Assembly (NCBI GenBank): GCA_015143295.1
Contig: CM026562.1
Location: 10,010,041 to 10,074,040 of the forward strand
Length of the DNA stretch: 64,000 nt
Source: Tetracentron sinense
Taxonomy: Eukaryota; Streptophyta; Magnoliopsida; Trochodendrales; Trochodendraceae
Direction of reading: 5' to 3'
This document shows, in pieces, positions 44,008 to 54,699 of the stretch. The notes under the pieces were generated by a model. It saw only the letters and a list, made by a program, of their open reading frames with translations, searched no databases and was not told the origin of the DNA. Each line of letters opens with the position of its first letter. Position 1 is the first letter of the stretch. The position numbers were made by a program, and so were the translations under genes.

Positions 44008-44232
44008 GGGTGCGCTCGTTTGGCAAGAAAGTGAGGGAAAGTAAAAGAAAAGTGGCCTTTCTTGTACTTTTCTTACGTTTGGTTTGCTAGAAACACACTT
44101 TCATTTTCTTGCACTGTCTCAATAGTGACAAACTTTCTCCTAAAAAGCTTCATCTTTTGATGGTTGTTTTGAAAGAAAATTTTAGTTTCTTTTCTTTTCT
44201 TTCACCCACTTTCTTGCCAAGCGAACACTCCC
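44008..44232. mobile_element. Tourist-like (PIF/Harbinger) MITE, 225 bp
   Basis: Terminal inverted repeats of about 29 bases: GGGTGCGCTCGTTTGGCAAG at the left and CTTGCCAAGCGAACACTCCC at the right. Flanked by TAA on both sides (44005-44007 and 44233-44235), the 3-bp target type of PIF/Harbinger. The interior is rich in AAGAAAA/TTTTCTT. It lies 356 bases beyond the 3' end of the annexin gene. Confidence 0.88.
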
Positions 44233-44587
44233 TAATATGCTTCCTTTTACATCACTTCATCCAAGGTTAATGAAGGCCATAGTAGAATGCAGTAACTTGA
44301 GAAAAGAAAAATACTCAAAAACACCATAGTTCATAGATATGATCAATAAATCCTCAGCAATTACTTAGAAACAAAATTGTAATCTACTAGTATATTTTTA
44401 GCTATATATCATGCTTCGGAAATATAGATAAGGCTAATTATGATTAAACAAGTTACCAAAAATAAGCAACAAATAATTGAAATCAGAAGCAGATCCAAGT
44501 CCAGTAGACATCATCAAAGAGCCTATGCTCCACACACCACCACAAACTGAAGCAGAACAAAGCTACTGGAATTCACAAACTGATCAG

Positions 44588-45898
44588 CTAGAACGCTTTG
44601 CTCCCTAGTAAAGTAAGGAGGAAATCCTTATAGTCCCCTGAAGTGTCCTTGGGTACAGCATGTTCAAGAGACGCATTGTTTCTCTTTTTATACAGCTCCT
44701 TGATCTCCTCCAAGTCCTTCTCTGCACGTGTGACGATAACACGGCTGAGCGCATCTTCGTCAGTCCCCACCTTATCGATTACATTGCGCAACACCTATAA
44801 CACACAATCCCAGGACCCCATCAGAATCTCAAAGCTAAAGTTGACATTGATATGTAAAACTTGATCTATAGCTATCTCACTTTTTCAAAATACTTTAGGG
44901 GGTTGTTGATGCATTGGATGGCTGTTCGCAAAGCCGCCAAGAACTCGTCAGAGGGATTGCCCAACAAAATCTAGAAATAGCAACCCATGTATTAATATAA
45001 GTCGAAACAGAACTAGAAATACGATTATATGAAATGAAATGGCCTCTTATCTGTACTTTAGTGATGGAAGTGCCATGATCATCTTTGTAACAGTTCAAAG
45101 TTGCGATGATCTGTGCCTTGCTCCTTGTACTCAAGACTCTAATCACCTCTTCATGGTTAAATGCCTTTTCTTGGATTGCATTATGAAGAATATCGGCCTC
45201 CAAATGTGCTACTCTTGCATTTATCTCATCACCATTGTACCTATATGTACTCACTAAGGCAACCAAAAGCTGTAACAAAAATCGCGATCCAGAAGAGCAT
45301 AAGTTTATATATATATATATATGTATAATTTTATTTTATTTTTTGGGTTAAACCACAACGCCAGTTAGTATGGTTAGTATCTGTTCACGCAAGGAACTAC
45401 ATAATGTAAATTTTGTTGATATATAAAGCATACATTACGGATGTCACCTGAGGTATGTGCCGTGACAACTTCTTCCAGGGAATGCTTGTAGCGAAATTGG
45501 TAGGCCCGCTTCACTGCCAAGAGCTCATCGGGCGAATGGACACACGCAATTTCAAGGACTACCCGATAATCGTGTATTGCTTTCCTCAATGCCACGTTAA
45601 GTAAGACGGCATCTCGATCGGGGGGATCCAATGTCCAATGGTATACCGCTCTCTATGTTCACATTAATACAATTTTAAAATTTTCATTTGAGGAACAGAT
45701 TTTGAATAAAGGGATAATGTTGATTATCAGGAAATATGATCAAGTTTGAACATAAACCTCGAAGTCTCCCGAAAGCTCAGATTCAAGTCGCTTGAGAAGA
45801 TCCTCTTGATAAGTCTCCTCATAAGCTAGCCTGATTAGCTTCCTTTGCGCTGCATTTCTGTGCCCAAGTATCGAAATTAAGGCCTTCTCATCCGTCCA
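44588..45898 (-). CDS. Annexin, RJ4/D-type plant annexin; exons 2-6 visible, first exon missing
   Basis: Calcium-dependent phospholipid-binding protein acting at membranes. Exons on the - strand: 45898-45758 (repeat [21 protein letters not shown]), 45652-45434 (repeat [22 protein letters not shown]), 45269-45057 (repeat [23 protein letters not shown]), 44970-44881 ([20 protein letters not shown]) and 44794-44588 (repeat [22 protein letters not shown] to stop after GSKAF). All four introns have GT-AG ends and in-frame joins, giving 289 residues without interruption; plant annexins are usually about 315. The missing part is the N-terminus with the first GxGT calcium loop: homology stops at WTDE (45898) and repeat DNA begins immediately. 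Exon 1 is either separated by an insertion I cannot bridge or lost; in the latter case this is a recent pseudogene. Confidence 0.85.
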
Positions 45899-46040
45899 CC
45901 ATAAGATTGATATAGATTTTGCTAAGATAATGATGACAGTACTGGCCCATAAGATTGATATAGATTTTTTCTAAGATAAATTGATGAAATTCAAGAGGGA
46001 CTCAAATCATTCAAATATCACCTCTCATTTTAATCATGGT
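45899..46040 (-). repeat. Partial copy 3 of the dispersed repeat at 29640-30430
   Basis: CATAAGATTGATATAGATTT occurs at 45900 and again at 45948, then TAAATTGATGAAATTCAAGA and CACCTCTCATTTTAATC, matching the reverse complement of 29685-29795. It abuts the broken 5' end of the annexin. Confidence 0.75.
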
Positions 46041-46756
46041 TAAGAATATAAGACAAACTTAGAACCTCGCCACATGTGCTCTTTGACATCTGTTAACCGT
46101 TGTTAAGATTCATTCATCCTTAGGGTTAAATAATCTAATCTTTTGCTATATACAAGAATATATGACAAATTTGAAAGTTCTCAAGTAAACTATATTTTTT
46201 TAGGATTATATCAGAATAAGCTATATACATTGGTGGGTGAGTTTTTGTGTATGTATTCAAGTAGTTTTGTTATACAAAAGAAAAAAAAGTTATCAAGCGG
46301 TTCTTGATTAATATCCAGGAATCTTTTCAAAAGGACTTGGTGATATGCTTCTCCAGAAATTCCTCAGTTTTGAATCTCTGCAAGAGCCCTGATATTGGGC
46401 TCTTTGATTTTCTGAGCCCTTTATGAGGATTTTGTTTGAATGTTTTTGGATTTAGATTAGAAGACTTGAAATTGTATGATTTTGGTGATGGAGAGACTGA
46501 AATCTTCTAGTTCTTTTTCACAGGGAAGGTTAGATGCAAGACTAGTGCCCACTGGGTGGAGCATTGTCGTATTACATCTACTTTATTATAGTTGAAATTG
46601 ACAACAAAAACAACATCAATGGCACATGGAGCCATGGAGGAGGCCCTTATTTTTGTGGTCCTATGTTGGCCCCAACCCTTTCTTCCTCTCTCTCTCGGAA
46701 AAACAATATCTCTGTGCAACCATCCTTATCCACCTCTTATTTTTCTATTTTTTATA
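46041..46756. other. Intergenic, repeat-derived
   Basis: Contains one degenerate copy of the TTAACC..TTGTTAAGATT family (46090-46145; see 47737-48032). No coding evidence; the short frames around 46507-46918 are chance. Confidence 0.5.
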
Positions 46757-46945
46757 GTTTTTTTTTTTTCAGTGACAAGGGTGTCTGGTTTCTTCGAGCA
46801 CCCGACTAATCCCCCGGGCACGTGGAGAGCTTCCAGCCACACGCATCAGGTAAGTAGGGATAAATCCCTGAGGATGGCCAACAGAGGGAAGGGAATCGAA
46901 CCCAAGACCTCCGCTTGAAACGTGGCCTTGATGCAATTTTGCACT
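46757..46945 (-). mobile_element. tRNA-derived SINE (Au-SINE-like)
   Basis: On the - strand: Pol III B-box-like GGGTTCGATTCCC (about 46886-46898), then CCCGGGGGATTAGTCGGGTG, CAGACACCC and a terminal A-tract (plus-strand T-run 46757-46770). The order B box, GGGATTAGTCGGG, GACACCC, poly-A is that of plant Au SINEs. The 5' end and target duplication are unclear, because a 14-bp inverted repeat (CAATTTTGCACTGC ... GCAGTGCAAAATTG, 46935-46972) sits there. Confidence 0.7.
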
Positions 46946-47057
46946 GCTAACTAGGATGCAGTGCAAAATTGAACTCAACCCTTCTTAAGATAGGCCCTTT
47001 TGGAGTGGTTGGTAGGACTTACCCTTATGGTACCTTAGCGGCTACCTTAGGTCTAAC

Positions 47058-48183
47058 CAGGGGCAGAGCCAAGAATTTATTATTGGGGGTCACATTTGGT
47101 CTAAGGGATGGGGGGTTCGGGGGCGGAGCCTCCGAATTTTTTTTTACCACTAAGTATGTGGGTCATTGTAGTGTGGCATACATTTTGTACATCCTACATA
47201 CTTTGTTTCTCCTTATTCAGGGGAGCAGTTGTCCCTTTGCCATAGGACTTTGTCCTATTAAATAAAATAATTAAATTTTTTTGAAAAGTTCAGTGCTCCT
47301 TGTCCAATGACTATACCCTATTAAATAACTAACCAAAATAGTTTAAAGATTTTATTTTTTTTTTTGAAAATTCAATGGGACAGTTGGCCTATGACTAATC
47401 CTCTACGGTTATAGCCAAATTCCAGTTACAACACAACAATCTTTTAACTCTAGTTAATAACTATTATGTTTAGAGTTAATTTTTTTAATCTAGAAACCAA
47501 GGTTAGGTGGTTGAACCTTAAGAGTTGGCGAATTTTAATCACAATCAAGAGGTATTAAAAGGGACATGTGTTGACCTGTGGGTAGTAACCAACTCCAAGG
47601 ACTCCTGGTCATAACAGTAGAGGATTCTAAATCCGTAGTGAACTATATATATATATATATATATATTTTAAATCAAAAGTTGAGGGGCACCTACTTGAGA
47701 TCGAATCAAAGCAAATCACGAATGAACTTGGAACTTGGGAGAGTTCAATCACACCCACATGCCAACACGTGTCCCTTTTAACCCCCATTAATTGTGGTTA
47801 AGATTTACTAACCTTTGAAGTTCAACAATATAACCTTAGTTTTTAAAATATTAAAAAAATATTAAATTCTAGTTAAGGATTTTTAACTCTTATGGTTAAA
47901 ATTGTTTAATATATATTTTTTTCAAAAAAACTAAAGATATATTGTTGAACACCAAAGGTTAGTGAATCTTAACCACATTTAATGGAGGTTAAAAGGGACA
48001 CATGTTGGCATGTGGGTGCGATTGAACTCTCCCGAGTTCAATTGCAATTGGCTGTGTTGCATCCACCTCCATGCCCCCGCATGCAGTTATGTCATATATA
48101 AGTATATATATACATTATAAAAAAAATATCACAAAATTTTTAGGGGTTACGCGCCCCCAGGTCCCCCCTTGGCTCCGCCCCTT
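47058..48183. mobile_element. hAT-type non-autonomous DNA element, 1126 bp
   Basis: Ends CAGGGGCAGAGCCAAG and CTTGGCTCCGCCCCTT form terminal inverted repeats. A perfect 8-bp duplication GGTCTAAC flanks it (47050-47057 and 48184-48191), the hAT target size. No transposase frame. It carries a nested fold-back (47737-48032) and a TA microsatellite (47646-47668). Confidence 0.88.
47737..48032. mobile_element. Fold-back (long-hairpin) MITE nested in the hAT element
   Basis: Arms 47737-47831 and 47937-48032 are inverted repeats of about 95 bases (for example GGGAGAGTTCAATC / GATTGAACTCTCCC, and CACGTGTCCCTTTTAACC / GGTTAAAAGGGACACATG) around a loop of about 105 bases. Related arms occur at about 30470, 46090, 47530, 48480-48560 and 54560. 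Confidence 0.82.
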
Positions 48184-48294
48184 GGTCTAACTATGTGTGT
48201 TTAGAGCGTGTGTTAGTTACATAATATCATTTCAACCAAAAAAAAAAATTTGGCCCATGTAGAGCTCGATTTGACCTGAAATATTATATTATAT

Positions 48295-48334
<40 letters not shown>

Positions 48335-48932
48335 CTTTACTATTATAATGGGAGAGGTAGTAGCCTGAATTTTCCGAAATTCCTAAACTACCCTTATGTA
48401 AAACAAAACTTTAATTTAATGTTTAGTTTAATTCCCAAACTACCCTCATCTATCTATTTAAAGAATAGAATCACAATCAATCGCGATTGAACTTGGGGAG
48501 AGTTCAATAGCACACCCGGGTTAACACGTGTCCCTTTTAACTCCTAACTGTGGTTAACTCCTTCTCCTCGCTCTCACCTGCATCGGACGTGCCACCCGCT
48601 AGTGTATATATATATATATAATATTTTTAGTAATGTTATTTATATCAATACAAAAGAATCCTTATAACTTCTTTTTTTATATCATAGCTTGTGATAAATT
48701 TTAATTTATAATAAATAAGTTTAAGAAATAATAATAATTATAATAATAATAATAATCATAAGAAGAAGAAGAAGTAGTTAAAAGCATAAATCCGATCCTA
48801 ACTCTCTACTATTTAAGGACTATTTCCAAATCTTATTTTTGTACATAAATACTTTTTTTTTTTTTGTAATTTTTGTAATTCACAATAAAAACTTGTATTA
48901 AAATTATAAAATCAAGCAAAATAATCCTAAAT
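48184..48932. other. AT-rich spacer upstream of the receptor kinase
   Basis: TATATA runs (48278-48330, 48604-48622), a T-run, a degenerate fold-back arm (48480-48560) and AATAAT / AAGAAG tracts. No gene. Confidence 0.6.
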
Positions 48933-49178
48933 AAAGAAAGACTAGTAGACTCTTCTTAGTCAACATCATTGACTCCAGATATTATCAATATTATGCCCTC
49001 CTTGTTTAATTTTTACAACTGAAGCATCCCAATTCCTCATTTCATGGACAAAGAAAGACTAGTAGACTCTTCTTAGCCACATGGGACTAGTAGACTCTTC
49101 TTAGCCAACATCATTGACTCCAGATATTATTAGTATTAGGTCCTCCTTATTGCACCCAATTCTCATTTCCTCATTTCC
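48933..49178 (+). promoter_or_regulatory. Duplicated 5' flank of the receptor kinase, with W-box cores and an upstream mini-ORF
   Basis: AAAGAAAGACTAGTAGACTC followed by TTCTTAG occurs at 48933 and 49049, with a third partial GACTAGTAGACTCTTCTTAG at 49085. CATCATTGACTCCAGATATT occurs at 48964 and 49110, each holding TTGACT (W-box core), and 48957 reads AGTCAA. CCCAATTC..CATTTC(C)ATGG is also duplicated (49028-49047 and 49155-49182), so the first copy has its own ATG: 49044-49076 encodes MDKERLVDSS then stop, ending 102 bases before the main ATG. Confidence 0.6.
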
Positions 49179-51686
49179 ATGGAGACGCTTCAGAGCCACA
49201 GAAACCTTCTCCTTCTTCTTCTTCTCCAATTCTCATTCTTACAACCTCTCTCCTACGCTTACTATCTTCCTGATAAGTATTTCATAAACTGTGGTTCAGA
49301 AACTAATGAGAAAGTCGACACCCGGATCTTCGTCGGAGACAAGAGACCGGCCGCTTCGTTCTCCCTACATGCACCCCATTATACCTCTCTCAATGCCGAG
49401 AACAATCAGAATTCATCGCTGCTTTATCAAACTGCAATACTTTTCAGAAGCCCTTCTTACTACGAGTTCGATATCGATGTCACAGGTACTCATCTGGTAC
49501 GCCTCCATTTCTACCCTTTCTCCTCTAAGAACACTAATCTTTCCACCGCTGTCTTCAACGTTTCGGTTACTGGGTTTTCACTGTTAAGAAACTTTAACTT
49601 CGTTCCTAATATTAACACCAAACTACCAGTGATAAAGGAGTATTTACTTAGTATCCATAATGGGACTTTCGCTATCAATTTTATCCCTTATACAGAAAAA
49701 TCCTTCGCCTTCGTCAATGCTATTGAAGTCTTCCCTATCCCTGAAAACTTCATCACCGACGAACACCCCGACATAACTCCTCTAGGGGGTGATAAAACTT
49801 ATAAGGGTCTGTTATCCCAGGTCTTAGAGACCATCTACAGGATCAATGTTGGAGGTCCCGAGCTCACACCGGATAGTGCTAGTGACACTCTTCGTAGAAG
49901 TTGGATTCCGGACGATATTTATCTTAGTACACCGGAGGCCGCCGAAAAATCTGCGGCTTACTCTGGGAGCCTCAACTACCGTAATGATCTGGGTCAGTAT
50001 ATTGCTCCAGACAATGTCTACAAAACGGCCCAAGAAGTTAATCTGCAAACAAAATTTATCAACATAACTTGGAAGTTTGGAGTAAATTTGGGTGTAAGGC
50101 ATCTGGTTCGGATGCACTTCTGCGACATTGTTAGTCAATCAACTTATAATCTTGAGTTCTTTGCCTATATAAATCACGGATGGAAAATCGATCTCTCTAA
50201 TGTGTCTACAAGACTGGCAGCTCCTTATTACGTCGACTTTGTGGTTGATTCTGGTAAGTCAGACGATATGTATATCAGTGTCGGTATGGGGAATGATCCT
50301 ACTTATCTAAAAGCTGTGTACCGACAAGCTATTCTTAACGGGTTGGAGATCATGGAGATGAGTAACATTTCAAGTAATTTGAAAAGCGACTCGAAGAAGA
50401 GGAAGAATGTTGTTCTTATGGTTGGTTCAGTTGCAGGAGGGGTTGCTCTAATCTGCATACTGATAATTGGATTACTAGCGGCGCTAAAGTGCAGGAAATC
50501 AAAGCCTGTTGAAATTGTGACATGGTCGGCCTGGCCCGGAAATGAAGGGAGTTCATATGGTAGGACATCTGAAGGGACCAACAATGCCTCCCTTATTCCA
50601 AATATGAACCTTGGATTAAAGATTCCTCTTTCAGAGATACAATTTGCCACTAACAACTTCGACAAGAAATTGCTGGTTGGTGAAGGTGGATTCGGCAAAG
50701 TTTACAAGGGGGTGTTCAGGAACAATTTGAAAGTTGCTGTGAAACGAAGTGAGCCAGGGTCAGGTCAGGGCCTACCGGAATTCCAGACTGAGATCACGAT
50801 CTTATCGAAAATTCGCCATAAACATCTAGTTTCCTTAATTGGGTATTGCGATGAAAGTTCAGAGATGATACTGGTTTATGAATACATGGCAAAAGGGACA
50901 CTGAGGGATCATCTCTACAAATCAAAATTACCATCTTTGTCATGGAAGCGAAGGCTTGAGATTTGCATTGGCTCGGCAAGGGGTCTTCATTACCTCCATA
51001 CGGGTTCAGCCGAGGGAATCATTCACCGTGATGTTAAGTCCACAAACATATTGCTTGATGAGAAATACATTGCTAAGGTTGCTGATTTCGGACTTTCGAA
51101 GTTGGGGCATTCTCTCGAGCAAAGCCATATCAGCACCGCCGTAAAAGGCACCCTTGGTTATCTTGATCCAGATTATTTCAGATATCAACAGTTAACAGTT
51201 AAGTCAGATGTGTATTCATTCGGAGTCCTTCTTCTTGAAGTACTTTGTGCAAGACCGGCCATCAATCCCTTGCTTTCAAGGGAGCAGGCGAGCTTAGCTG
51301 AATGGGCAATGCAGTGGCATAAGAAGGGGTTACTCGAGCAGATTATAGATCCTTCATTAGTGGGTGACATCAATGTTAATTCTCTGAGGAAATACGGGGA
51401 GACGGCGGAGAAATGTTTGAGTGAATTTGGTGTTGACAGGCCTAGTATGGGTGATGTGTTGTGGGATTTGGAGTATGCACTACAGCTTCAAGTGACTGCA
51501 GTGCACAGAGATCCACATGAGGACAGCGCTACCAATGTTGCATCCGAGCTCCCCTTGTCTAATCTTCAGCGTATTCCTACATTTAGCATCTCAATTGAGA
51601 GAGATGAATTACCCCTTCTTGACGAGGCTTCGGGGACAACGGCAAGCCAAGTGTTCTCTCAAATGATGACTGATGAGGGCAGATAG
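49179..51686 (+). CDS. CrRLK1L-family malectin-like receptor kinase, 835 aa
   Basis: Intact single-exon gene. Residues 1-27 form a signal peptide (Leu-rich core LLLLLLQFSFL). Residues 31-390 form the extracellular malectin-like region (YFINCGSETNEKVDTRIFVG near 34-53, second half with RLHFYPF-type repeat RMHFCDI at 311-317), with N-glycosylation sites such as NVS, NIT and NGT. One transmembrane helix spans about 411-436, followed by basic residues. The Ser/Thr kinase domain spans about 495-765: GEGGFGKVYKG 501-511, catalytic Lys522, Glu538, HRDVKSTN 616-623, DFG 636-638 and GTLGYLDPDY 657-666. All key catalytic residues are present, so an active kinase is expected. The family (FERONIA, THESEUS and relatives) senses wall state or RALF peptides at the plasma membrane; which member this is cannot be fixed, though it is closer to the uncharacterised At5g24010-like group by overall impression. 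Confidence 0.95.
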   Translation: METLQSHRNLLLLLLLQFSFLQPLSYAYYLPDKYFINCGSETNEKVDTRIFVGDKRPAASFSLHAPHYTSLNAENNQNSSLLYQTAILFRSPSYYEFDIDVTGTHLVRLHFYPFSSKNTNLSTAVFNVSVTGFSLLRNFNFVPNINTKLPVIKEYLLSIHNGTFAINFIPYTEKSFAFVNAIEVFPIPENFITDEHPDITPLGGDKTYKGLLSQVLETIYRINVGGPELTPDSASDTLRRSWIPDDIYLSTPEAAEKSAAYSGSLNYRNDLGQYIAPDNVYKTAQEVNLQTKFINITWKFGVNLGVRHLVRMHFCDIVSQSTYNLEFFAYINHGWKIDLSNVSTRLAAPYYVDFVVDSGKSDDMYISVGMGNDPTYLKAVYRQAILNGLEIMEMSNISSNLKSDSKKRKNVVLMVGSVAGGVALICILIIGLLAALKCRKSKPVEIVTWSAWPGNEGSSYGRTSEGTNNASLIPNMNLGLKIPLSEIQFATNNFDKKLLVGEGGFGKVYKGVFRNNLKVAVKRSEPGSGQGLPEFQTEITILSKIRHKHLVSLIGYCDESSEMILVYEYMAKGTLRDHLYKSKLPSLSWKRRLEICIGSARGLHYLHTGSAEGIIHRDVKSTNILLDEKYIAKVADFGLSKLGHSLEQSHISTAVKGTLGYLDPDYFRYQQLTVKSDVYSFGVLLLEVLCARPAINPLLSREQASLAEWAMQWHKKGLLEQIIDPSLVGDINVNSLRKYGETAEKCLSEFGVDRPSMGDVLWDLEYALQLQVTAVHRDPHEDSATNVASELPLSNLQRIPTFSISIERDELPLLDEASGTTASQVFSQMMTDEGR

Positions 51687-52916
51687 TCTCGGCAGGACGG
51701 CGATTGTCTGAAGGTCCTTATTATTACTTCTGGGGGGTACTTCCAGGAACTAATCTGTGAGGTACATACAGATCTATAGTCTTACTTCCCAAGGATTCTA
51801 TTACTGCAAGTGTCTTTTTTGTTGGATTTCATCCCTTATTTATCTTGTGTAAACATTATGAACTTAGACATATATTATGTATTCGTAAACTTGAACACAA
51901 CCCTGCTTACAATTGAACTGATTGTGAACGAAAGTAAAGTCGAAACCTCAACCTGACCCTGGTGAAAATGGCAGGAAGGTTGATGAATTGGGTCAGAAAT
52001 TGTCATCCTGGTTAAGTTCTGTTCCTGTTGGTCTCCATTCTCAAAAGAAAATTACCATTTAATTAAGTTTTAAAAAATTCTATAAATTTAGGGCTACGCA
52101 TAGCTCCAAAACAAAAGCCAAGTTGTAGGAAAGACCTAGGTTTTTAAAACAGAGTTTAAATATGCGGCGGAGCTATGCTTCAATTGCAAGACTGACACTA
52201 CCTTTTTCTCATTAGAAGGGAGAGCTCTGCTCAAACACCTTGAGGCAGAGCTCCACCTTATATTTAACTTTTGAAAATAAAGACTCTACTTGTTTGGAAA
52301 TAAATCTTAAACAGGGTTTATGAGATACGAAAAAATAGACATAATAGATAACATGAACAAACACAAAAAAACAAAATTTACTTTATTACCTCAAGTTGAG
52401 GTATATCCACGGAGTCACCGAAAAAATGGTAAATTGCTTATTTACCTCTCATGTGAAGTCAAAAGGCGAAATAATCAATTACTTATTCACCCTTTCTTTG
52501 CATTGGAACTGAGACATAACAGAAGTTTTGTGCATTAAATGAGCATGTGGGAGCTGTTTAAGGTGTCAAAATTTAATTGGGTATATAGGCCCCTAATTCC
52601 AATTCTGATATTAGGTCTCGACTAGAGGATTTGCACTCAATAAAATAGGGTTGGGTTCGTGAATGAAACGAATGGTAGTAGGGCTCGAAAAGGAAAAAGA
52701 TGAGAGATTATTTGGGGGCTGTAAATTTGTTTTTGGGTGGAGGCATCATTGATTAATCTTAGTACGAGTCGGAGCTCCCCTATTCTGCCACCAACCCTGT
52801 CTTTTCTCATAATTAGAGAACTACCACCAACCATTGCATTGAAATAGGGAGCTACGCTTCACGCGTGGAAGCAGAACTCTGGCTCATATTTAAACACGTC
52901 ATTTATCTATTGTCAG
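51687..52916. other. 3' flank of the receptor kinase and intergenic DNA
   Basis: Begins with the 3' untranslated region (no single clear polyadenylation signal). 52090-52270 and 52780-52890 share GGAGCTACGC / GCAGAGCTCC words that partly read inverted, possibly an old transposon, but I could not define ends. No gene; the short frames at 52320-52834 have no supporting features. Confidence 0.5.
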
Positions 52917-53403
52917 TAGGGGTGATTATCAAACAAAGGAGCTCGTGAACAGCTAGGCTCGTCAAAAACTCGTGTTCGTTCGTTTATTTAGTAAATAAGT
53001 CAAGCTTGAACACACCCCTACTCGGCTCGATTATGTATATAATTAATCTGCTAAAATATTTAAATATACTTACTTCATTTAAATTTTAAAATTAAGTATA
53101 TTTATTACAAACTGGTGAAGATTAATAATGTATAATGCATTTTACATAATATGAATATCCATTATAGAATTACAAAATTTTCCTAAAATTTTAGGTAACA
53201 CAATAATTTTTTTACCTGTACAAGGATAATAAAGTAAAAGTTTAACCTAATAAATAGCTATATCTAATGAATCAAGATGCTTGCAAACTACTTGAGCTCG
53301 TTTATTTAATAAACAAGTCAAGCTCAAGCTTAATTTTCGAGATCATTTACTTAATAAACAAGCTTGAACATCCCACTACTTGGCTCGGCTCGATAACACC
53401 CTA
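52917..53403. mobile_element. hAT-type non-autonomous element, 487 bp
   Basis: Ends TAGGGGTGATTATC and GATAACACCCTA are inverted repeats. The 8-bp flanks ATTGTCAG (52909-52916) and ATTTTCAG (53404-53411) differ at one base. The subterminal regions repeat GAGCTCG, CAAGCTTGAACA and AATAAACAAG(T)CAAGC words in both orientations. No transposase. Confidence 0.75.
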
Positions 53404-53483
53404 ATTTTCAGTAGTTATAGTTAGTGGATTAATAAATGGTGAGAGGTCAGTTTGTCATGTCACGGAAGAAAAATCTTCCCTCC

Positions 53484-54365
53484 TTAGAACTTAGATCTTA
53501 GGATCACTCCTATCAGGAAGTATATCATCTGTCCTCATCCCTGGGTTCCTAACAGTGGCCAGAACATGGTGCTTGCACATGGTATAAGAAGCATGCCAAT
53601 CACGTGATGCCTAACTAAGATGGAACCTCACGCTGTACATCTCATGTGGCTTAAGAAGCATCCCATTCATAATGCACCTTTCTCGTCTATATTAATGGAA
53701 GTATTCAGATAAAAATAGAAAAATGCATGGAGGCTGAAGGTTATGAATCTATAGATGGCTCATTCGTTGTCAATATCCTTCTTATAAATGAAAATGTATG
53801 AAAAGTGTAAGAGCGATTTCGCCTCAAAAGTTGACAAGGAATTCGGATATGAAGATGATGCTTTAGAGTTCTACAATGACTGTGCTAAAAGGGTTGGGTT
53901 TTGTATTCGAAAAAACAATAAAAAATAAAAATTTTAGAGAATGTGTAATTGTGAATAGAACATTTTGTTAATCCAAGGATGGTTTTCGTTTGAAGGATAT
54001 GAGATATGAAAATATTAAGAAATCTTGTACGAAAACAAGAAATAGTTGTAAGGCAAATATAAGAATTCCACTTCGAGATTAGTGTACATATGTGGTCTAT
54101 CAATTTGAACCAAATCATAATCATGATGTAGTACCACCTATTATGGTTCTCTTGTTAAGATCATATAGACATTTGACTACTGCGCAGGCCGTAAAAACTG
54201 AAATAACATATAATTCAGTGATAGCATCATCAACCATTTAAGTATGGGTTACTTTTTTGTCTTAACAACTTTTACTTGTTGCTTATTTATTTTTATGAAA
54301 AAAAATTATTTATAAATAAATATTTATTTTGACCAATAAGTAAATAATTACTTAATAGTAGTGTT
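53484..54365 (+). pseudogene. FAR1-derived duplicated unit, copy 2 (uninterrupted)
   Basis: Colinear with 38794-43738 minus the LARD-like element. The FAR1 relic spans about 53835-54120 (EFGYEDDALEFYNDCAKRVG; later KDGFRLKDMRYENIKKSC), with the same frame breaks plus an extra TAG at 54080. It keeps the uninterrupted ...GGTTATGAATC... site where copy 1 received the LARD-like element. Confidence 0.82.
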
Positions 54366-54699
54366 GCCAAACGCCCTAGTCATAACTTGAATGGTGATTT
54401 TTCCATATCATACATGATTTCTGAATAGTGCAGTGATTAGCTGCCACCTAGCCAAATGTCTTCCCCTTTAGTTGTTGTTAAATTTAACTAATTTAAGGTT
54501 AATTCTTTTTTTTTCCATTAAAAATCAAGGTGAAATAGATGCACCTTTCGAGGTGGGTGAATCTTAACTACAACTAATGAGTGTTAAAAAGGGGGACGTG
54601 GACATATGAGGACGACCGACTAAATGCATGGTTGGCCAAACATTTTCATTTTAAATGTTGACTCCTGTGTTAAAAACAAAATCATTTTAAATAGAGTCC
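54366..54699. other. Intergenic with a degenerate fold-back arm
   Basis: 54545-54605 carries GTGAATCTTAACTACAACTA and the following TTAAAAAGGGGGACGTGG, a relative of the right arm of 47737-48032. No gene. Confidence 0.5.

Noticed and set aside
46880-46900. Functional tRNA gene on the - strand
   Set aside because: Only a B-box-like GGGTTCGATTCCC is present, with no cloverleaf; the downstream Au-SINE-type body and A-tail show a SINE.
49824-51373. Several frames antisense to or offset within the receptor kinase (60-131 codons)
   Set aside because: Shadows of the intact 835-codon gene; no independent domains.
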